A stretch of DNA of 64,000 nucleotides, from assembly GCA_963824105.1 (NCBI GenBank), contig CAWGNN010000008.1, positions 124,001 to 188,000 of the forward strand. Reading direction: 5' to 3'. Source of the stretch: CAWDVB01 sp963824105 (GTDB lineage: Bacteria > Actinomycetota > Actinomycetes > Propionibacteriales > Nocardioidaceae). Below are positions 61,041 to 64,000 of the stretch, piece after piece. Under the pieces are notes generated by a model that saw only the letters and a list, made by a program, of their open reading frames with translations, had not been told where the DNA came from and did no database searches. Made by a program: the position numbers and the translations under genes. Numbering within the stretch: the first letter of the stretch is position 1; every line of letters starts with the position of its first letter.

Positions 61041-63301
61041 GCGACCCCAAAGCCGACCTGATCGTTACTCCTCCCGCCGACCACGCTGCCGGACCGAAGG
61101 CCGCCTGGCGATCGGCACAGCATCTGCGTGAGCAGGCGGGTCTGGTCCGTGGGGGTCGTCTGCTGCTGCAGGTGAACCAGGCGGACGGGTTCGACTGCCC
61201 CGGCTGCGCCTGGCCGGAGAGCGACCACCGCCGGCACCTGGAGTTCTGCGAGAACGGCGTGAAGGCGATCGCGGAGGAGGCGACCGAGCGGCGCATCGAG
61301 CCGGAGTTCTGGCGCGAGCACCCGGTCACGGATCTGCTCCGCAGGGACGGGTACTGGCTCGGCCAGCAGGGCCGGCTCACCGAGCCGGTGATCAAGCGCG
61401 AGGGCAGCGACTACTACGAGCCGATCGACTGGGAGGCCGCCCTCGAGATGGTGGCCGACGCGCTCAAGGCGATGCCGGACCCGAACCGCGCCGTCTTCTA
61501 CACCAGCGGACGGACCAGCAACGAGGCCGCGTATCTCTATCAATTGATGGCGCGTGCGGTCGGCACCAACAACCTGCCGGACTGCTCCAACATGTGTCAT
61601 GAGTCGTCGGGGACCGCGCTGTCCCAGACGATCGGCATCGGCAAGGGAAGCGTCCACCTCGAGGACCTGCCGCAGGCCGACCTGATCCTGGTCGTGGGGC
61701 AGAACCCGGGCACCAACCACCCGCGGATGCTCACCGCGCTCGCCAACGCCAAGCGGGCCGGTGCTCGCATCGTCACGGTCAACCCGCTGCCGGAGGCCGG
61801 GCTGGTGCGGTTCAAGGACCCGCAGACCGTTCGTGGTGTCGTCGGCAAGGGCGACGTGCTCACCGACCAGTTCCTGCAGATCCGGGTCAATGGAGACCTC
61901 GCCCTCTTCCAGGCGCTCGGCAAGCGGCTGCTCGGCGCCGAGGCCGCGGCTCCAGGGACCGTGCTGGACCGATCGTTCATCGACACCAAGTGCACCGGGT
62001 TCGACGAGTACGCCGAGTCGCTGGAGAAGCTCGACGAGGACGTCGTCGCGCGGGCCACAGGGTTGAAGGCCTCGGATATCGACTCGCTGGCCGCTGAGCT
62101 GATCAAGAGCAAGAAGACGATCGTCTGCTGGGCGATGGGGCTGACCCAGCACAAGAACTCCGTGCCCACCATCCGCGAGATCGTCAACGTCCTGCTGATG
62201 CAGGGCAACATCGGCCGCCCGGGTGCCGGGGTCTGCCCGGTCCGCGGTCACAGCAACGTCCAGGGCGACCGCAGCATGGGCATCTGGGAGAAGCCGCCGG
62301 CCGCGCTGTTGGAGGGGATCGACCGCGAGTACGGGTTCACCCCGCCGTCGGAGCACGGGTATGCCACCGTCGATGCGATCCGCGCGATGCGCGACGGCAA
62401 GGTCGACGTGATGGTGGCGATGGGTGGCAACTTCGTGTCGGCCACCCCGGACAGCGCGGTCACCGAGGAGGCGGTCGCCCGCACCAAGCTCACCGTCTCG
62501 GTGTCGACGAAGCTGAACCGCTCCCACGCCGTCGTCGGGGCCACGTCGCTGATCCTGCCGACGCTCGGCCGGACCGAGAGCGACGTACAGGCAACCGGAG
62601 CGCAGCAGGTCACCGTCGAGGACTCGATGAGCCGGGTGCACCTGTCTCACGGCCGACTCGAGCCCGCCTCGCCGTCCCTGCGCAGTGAGGTTGCGATCGT
62701 CTGCGGGCTCGGCAAGCGGCTGACGCCCGACATCCCGTGGTCGACCTATCAAGGTGACTACCGCACGATCCGCGAGGCGATCGGCCGCGTGGTGCCCGGC
62801 TGCTCCGCTTACGCCGAGAAGGTGGAGCAGCCCGGTGGGTTCACCATGCCGCACCCGCCGCGCGACACCCGCACCTTCGCGACGCCGGACGCCAAGGCCC
62901 ACTTCACGGTCAACCAGCTCGACGTACTGGAGGTCCCCGAGGGTCGGCTGCTGCTACAGACCCTGCGGTCGCACGACCAGTACAACACCACGATCTACGG
63001 GCTGGATGACAACTACCGCGGTATCAAGAACGGCCGGAAGGTGATCTTCATCCACCCCGACGACATCGCGGCTCTCGGCCATCGCGACGGCGAGATCGTC
63101 GACCTGGTCAGCGAGTGGGTCGACGGTGAGCGCCGGGCCGAGTCGTTCCGGATCGTCTCCTACCCAACGGCGCGTGGCTGTGCGGCGGCGTACTTCCCGG
63201 AGACCAACGTGCTGGTCCCGCTCGACAGCACCGCCGAGGGGAGCAATACCCCGACGAGCAAGTCGATCGTGGTCCGCCTCGAGCCGGCGTCGGCCGGCTA
63301 G
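61037..63301 (+). CDS. FdhF/YdeP-family molybdopterin oxidoreductase
   Basis: A 754-residue molybdopterin enzyme. The N-terminal Cys set GFDCPGCAWPE and FCENGVKA (Cys54, Cys57, Cys71) likely binds an Fe-S cluster, as in YdeP-type proteins. In DCSNMCHESSG, Cys186 stands where formate dehydrogenase H has selenocysteine; there is no in-frame TGA. GQNPGTNHPRML and MQGNIGRPGAGVCPVRGHSNVQGD are cofactor-binding regions. The C-terminal domain SHDQYNTTIYGLDDNYRG is complete. The reaction may be formate oxidation but YdeP relatives lack proven substrates; no partner Fe-S or NAD subunit is present. Confidence 0.9.
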   Translation: MSDPKADLIVTPPADHAAGPKAAWRSAQHLREQAGLVRGGRLLLQVNQADGFDCPGCAWPESDHRRHLEFCENGVKAIAEEATERRIEPEFWREHPVTDLLRRDGYWLGQQGRLTEPVIKREGSDYYEPIDWEAALEMVADALKAMPDPNRAVFYTSGRTSNEAAYLYQLMARAVGTNNLPDCSNMCHESSGTALSQTIGIGKGSVHLEDLPQADLILVVGQNPGTNHPRMLTALANAKRAGARIVTVNPLPEAGLVRFKDPQTVRGVVGKGDVLTDQFLQIRVNGDLALFQALGKRLLGAEAAAPGTVLDRSFIDTKCTGFDEYAESLEKLDEDVVARATGLKASDIDSLAAELIKSKKTIVCWAMGLTQHKNSVPTIREIVNVLLMQGNIGRPGAGVCPVRGHSNVQGDRSMGIWEKPPAALLEGIDREYGFTPPSEHGYATVDAIRAMRDGKVDVMVAMGGNFVSATPDSAVTEEAVARTKLTVSVSTKLNRSHAVVGATSLILPTLGRTESDVQATGAQQVTVEDSMSRVHLSHGRLEPASPSLRSEVAIVCGLGKRLTPDIPWSTYQGDYRTIREAIGRVVPGCSAYAEKVEQPGGFTMPHPPRDTRTFATPDAKAHFTVNQLDVLEVPEGRLLLQTLRSHDQYNTTIYGLDDNYRGIKNGRKVIFIHPDDIAALGHRDGEIVDLVSEWVDGERRAESFRIVSYPTARGCAAAYFPETNVLVPLDSTAEGSNTPTSKSIVVRLEPASAG

Positions 63302-63310
63302 CTCGCCCGG

Positions 63311-63694
63311 CTACTCCGGAGGAGCGGTCTCCCAGAGGCCGACCAGGTTGCCCTCGGTGTCGAGAACATAGGCGGTGAAGCCCATCTCGCCGACGGCCTG
63401 TCGCCCCATGACCTCTGTGCCGCCGGCCGCCGTCGCGGCCTCCAGCGACTGCTCGAGGTCCGCCACGTCGATGACGATGTTGGGTGCGCCGAAGCCCTCG
63501 CTCCGCTTGCGCATGCCGCCGTTGATGAAGCCGGCCTCGGTCGCTCCCTGCTCGCCGGTCGGGCCGGTGGTGACGAGGGTGTACTCCATGTCCGGCAGCG
63601 GCATCGGCTCCCAGCCGAAGACGCTGGAGTAGAAGGCGCGGGCTCTCTCCGCGTCGTCGTAGGGAATCTCGAAGTGCACGACCTTGCCGCCCAT
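63311..63694 (-). CDS. VOC-fold (glyoxalase/bleomycin resistance) protein
   Basis: A 127-residue single VOC unit: KVVHFEIPYDDAERARAFYSSVFGWEPM at the N-terminus, split after the first strand and helix, and AAGGTEVMGRQAVGEMGFTAYVLDTEGN with GLWE at the C-terminus. This is the common predicted-lactoylglutathione-lyase-like subfamily. ATG has AAAGGAG seven bases upstream. It stands alone, convergent with the oxidoreductase gene after a ten-base gap. Substrate unknown. Confidence 0.88.
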   Translation of the reverse strand: MGGKVVHFEIPYDDAERARAFYSSVFGWEPMPLPDMEYTLVTTGPTGEQGATEAGFINGGMRKRSEGFGAPNIVIDVADLEQSLEAATAAGGTEVMGRQAVGEMGFTAYVLDTEGNLVGLWETAPPE

Positions 63695-63828
63695 GGTGGG
63701 CTCCTTTCGCCGACCCCTTGTCAGCAGGCTACGACTTGCCGCCCCGTTGGGGAACTGCTCTGATTCCCGCCGTTTCCCCGCGGGTCTTGTGGCTCAGATC
63801 ACGTCGATTTGGCAATTGGAACGGTCAA

Positions 63829-63908
63829 GAGGAAAACCTCCGCAGAATGCGGTGGAATGTCGAAAACCCGTGAGCCGCAAGGCCGGTCGGCGTGGATCGG
63901 AGCTCACG
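63829..63908. other. Structured non-coding stretch
   Basis: Successive inverted repeats fill this stretch: GAGG-aaaa-CCTC (63829-63840), CCGC-agaat-GCGG (63840-63852), GCC-GCAA-GGC (63874-63883) and an enclosing 7-bp pair CGTGAGC (63869-63875) with GCTCACG (63902-63908). The latter two share bases, so they may compete. On the plus strand it would be a structured leader nine bases before a ribosome site. On the minus strand the outer stem followed by GGGTTTTC looks like a terminator. I do not recognise a known riboswitch. Confidence 0.5.
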
Positions 63909-63930
63909 TGTCAACGAAGGTGAGACGGTT

Positions 63931-64000
63931 GTGCTCGACGTCGACAGGATCCTGGATGAAGCCGGCCTGACAAACCCCCATGTGCACGAGTACGTGCGCC
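63931..64000 (+). CDS. Start of an unidentified gene (runs off window end)
   Basis: GTG preceded by AAGGTGAG at six bases gives VLDVDRILDEAGLTNPHVHE and a few more residues before the window ends. The high first and third codon-position GC and the ribosome site support coding. The opposite strand is also open here, ending VDVEHNRLTFVDT at a stop at 63911, so a minus-strand gene is an alternative. Too short to name. Confidence 0.5.
   Translation, partial: MLDVDRILDEAGLTNPHVHEYVR

Noticed and set aside
61592..61600. Possible selenocysteine codon in the formate-dehydrogenase-like gene
   Set aside because: The position is an ordinary TGT cysteine codon in SNMCHESS and the frame has no internal TGA.
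61010..62902. Long minus-strand frame opposite the molybdopterin oxidoreductase
   Set aside because: Antisense shadow of a well-identified enzyme; no ribosome site and no motif.
1..64000. CRISPR arrays, insertion sequences, prophage genes, biosynthetic megasynthases, toxin-antitoxin pairs
   Set aside because: Scanned for repeat-spacer patterns, transposase or integrase motifs and paired small genes; none found.

Overview
The window is a high-GC actinobacterial chromosome segment. It carries a Flp/Tad locus in the order seen in actinobacteria, followed by topA, a fused MFS/dTMP-kinase gene and DNA polymerase III delta'. GTG starts and 4-base ATGA/GTGA gene overlaps are common. A member of the Nocardioidaceae (Nocardioides-like) is my best guess, inferred from gene content only. 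No phage, insertion sequence, integrase or CRISPR array was seen.

Layout. 1-5.1 kb: start of a HAD phosphatase, then ssd/tadZ-tadA-tadB-tadC-flp-tadE-tadG-like. 5.1-10.8 kb: small membrane proteins, a NarL-type two-component pair and a DEAD/DEAH helicase with a DUF1998-type C-terminus. 11-21 kb: housekeeping block with membrane pyrophosphatase, a methyltransferase, topoisomerase I, MFS-dTMP kinase and delta'. 21-24.6 kb: a secreted alpha/beta-hydrolase, an ACT-domain protein, tRNA-Thr(CGT), a lipoprotein and an orphan MerB-like protein.

24.7-31.6 kb: an ethanolamine-type permease divergent from an operon of glutamine-synthetase-like ligase, gamma-glutamyl amidohydrolase, aldehyde dehydrogenase, SDR and a FadR-type regulator. 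Together these could take up an amine or amino alcohol, protect it as a gamma-glutamyl derivative, oxidise it and release it. 31.7-42 kb: a secreted beta-propeller, a CPBP protease, a DUF1876 protein, a zinc alcohol dehydrogenase, and a tightly packed minus-strand operon acsA-E1alpha-E1beta-E2-ACP-phosphoribosyltransferase/hydrolase. Several of these families belong to the hypoxia/dormancy regulon in mycobacteria. 42-45.9 kb: a PAS histidine kinase and a secreted M15-like peptidase with a duplicated C-terminal beta domain.

46-49.8 kb: complete paaABCDE, the phenylacetyl-CoA epoxidase. 50-60 kb: a lipoprotein, then a TetR-controlled catabolic island with an amidohydrolase, an amidase and a full Dpp-type ABC transporter. 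Two nearly identical operator/promoter elements precede the amidohydrolase and the amidase, tying them to the TetR regulator. 60-64 kb: fdhD with a YdeP-like molybdopterin oxidoreductase, a VOC-fold protein, and a structured non-coding stretch before a gene that leaves the window.
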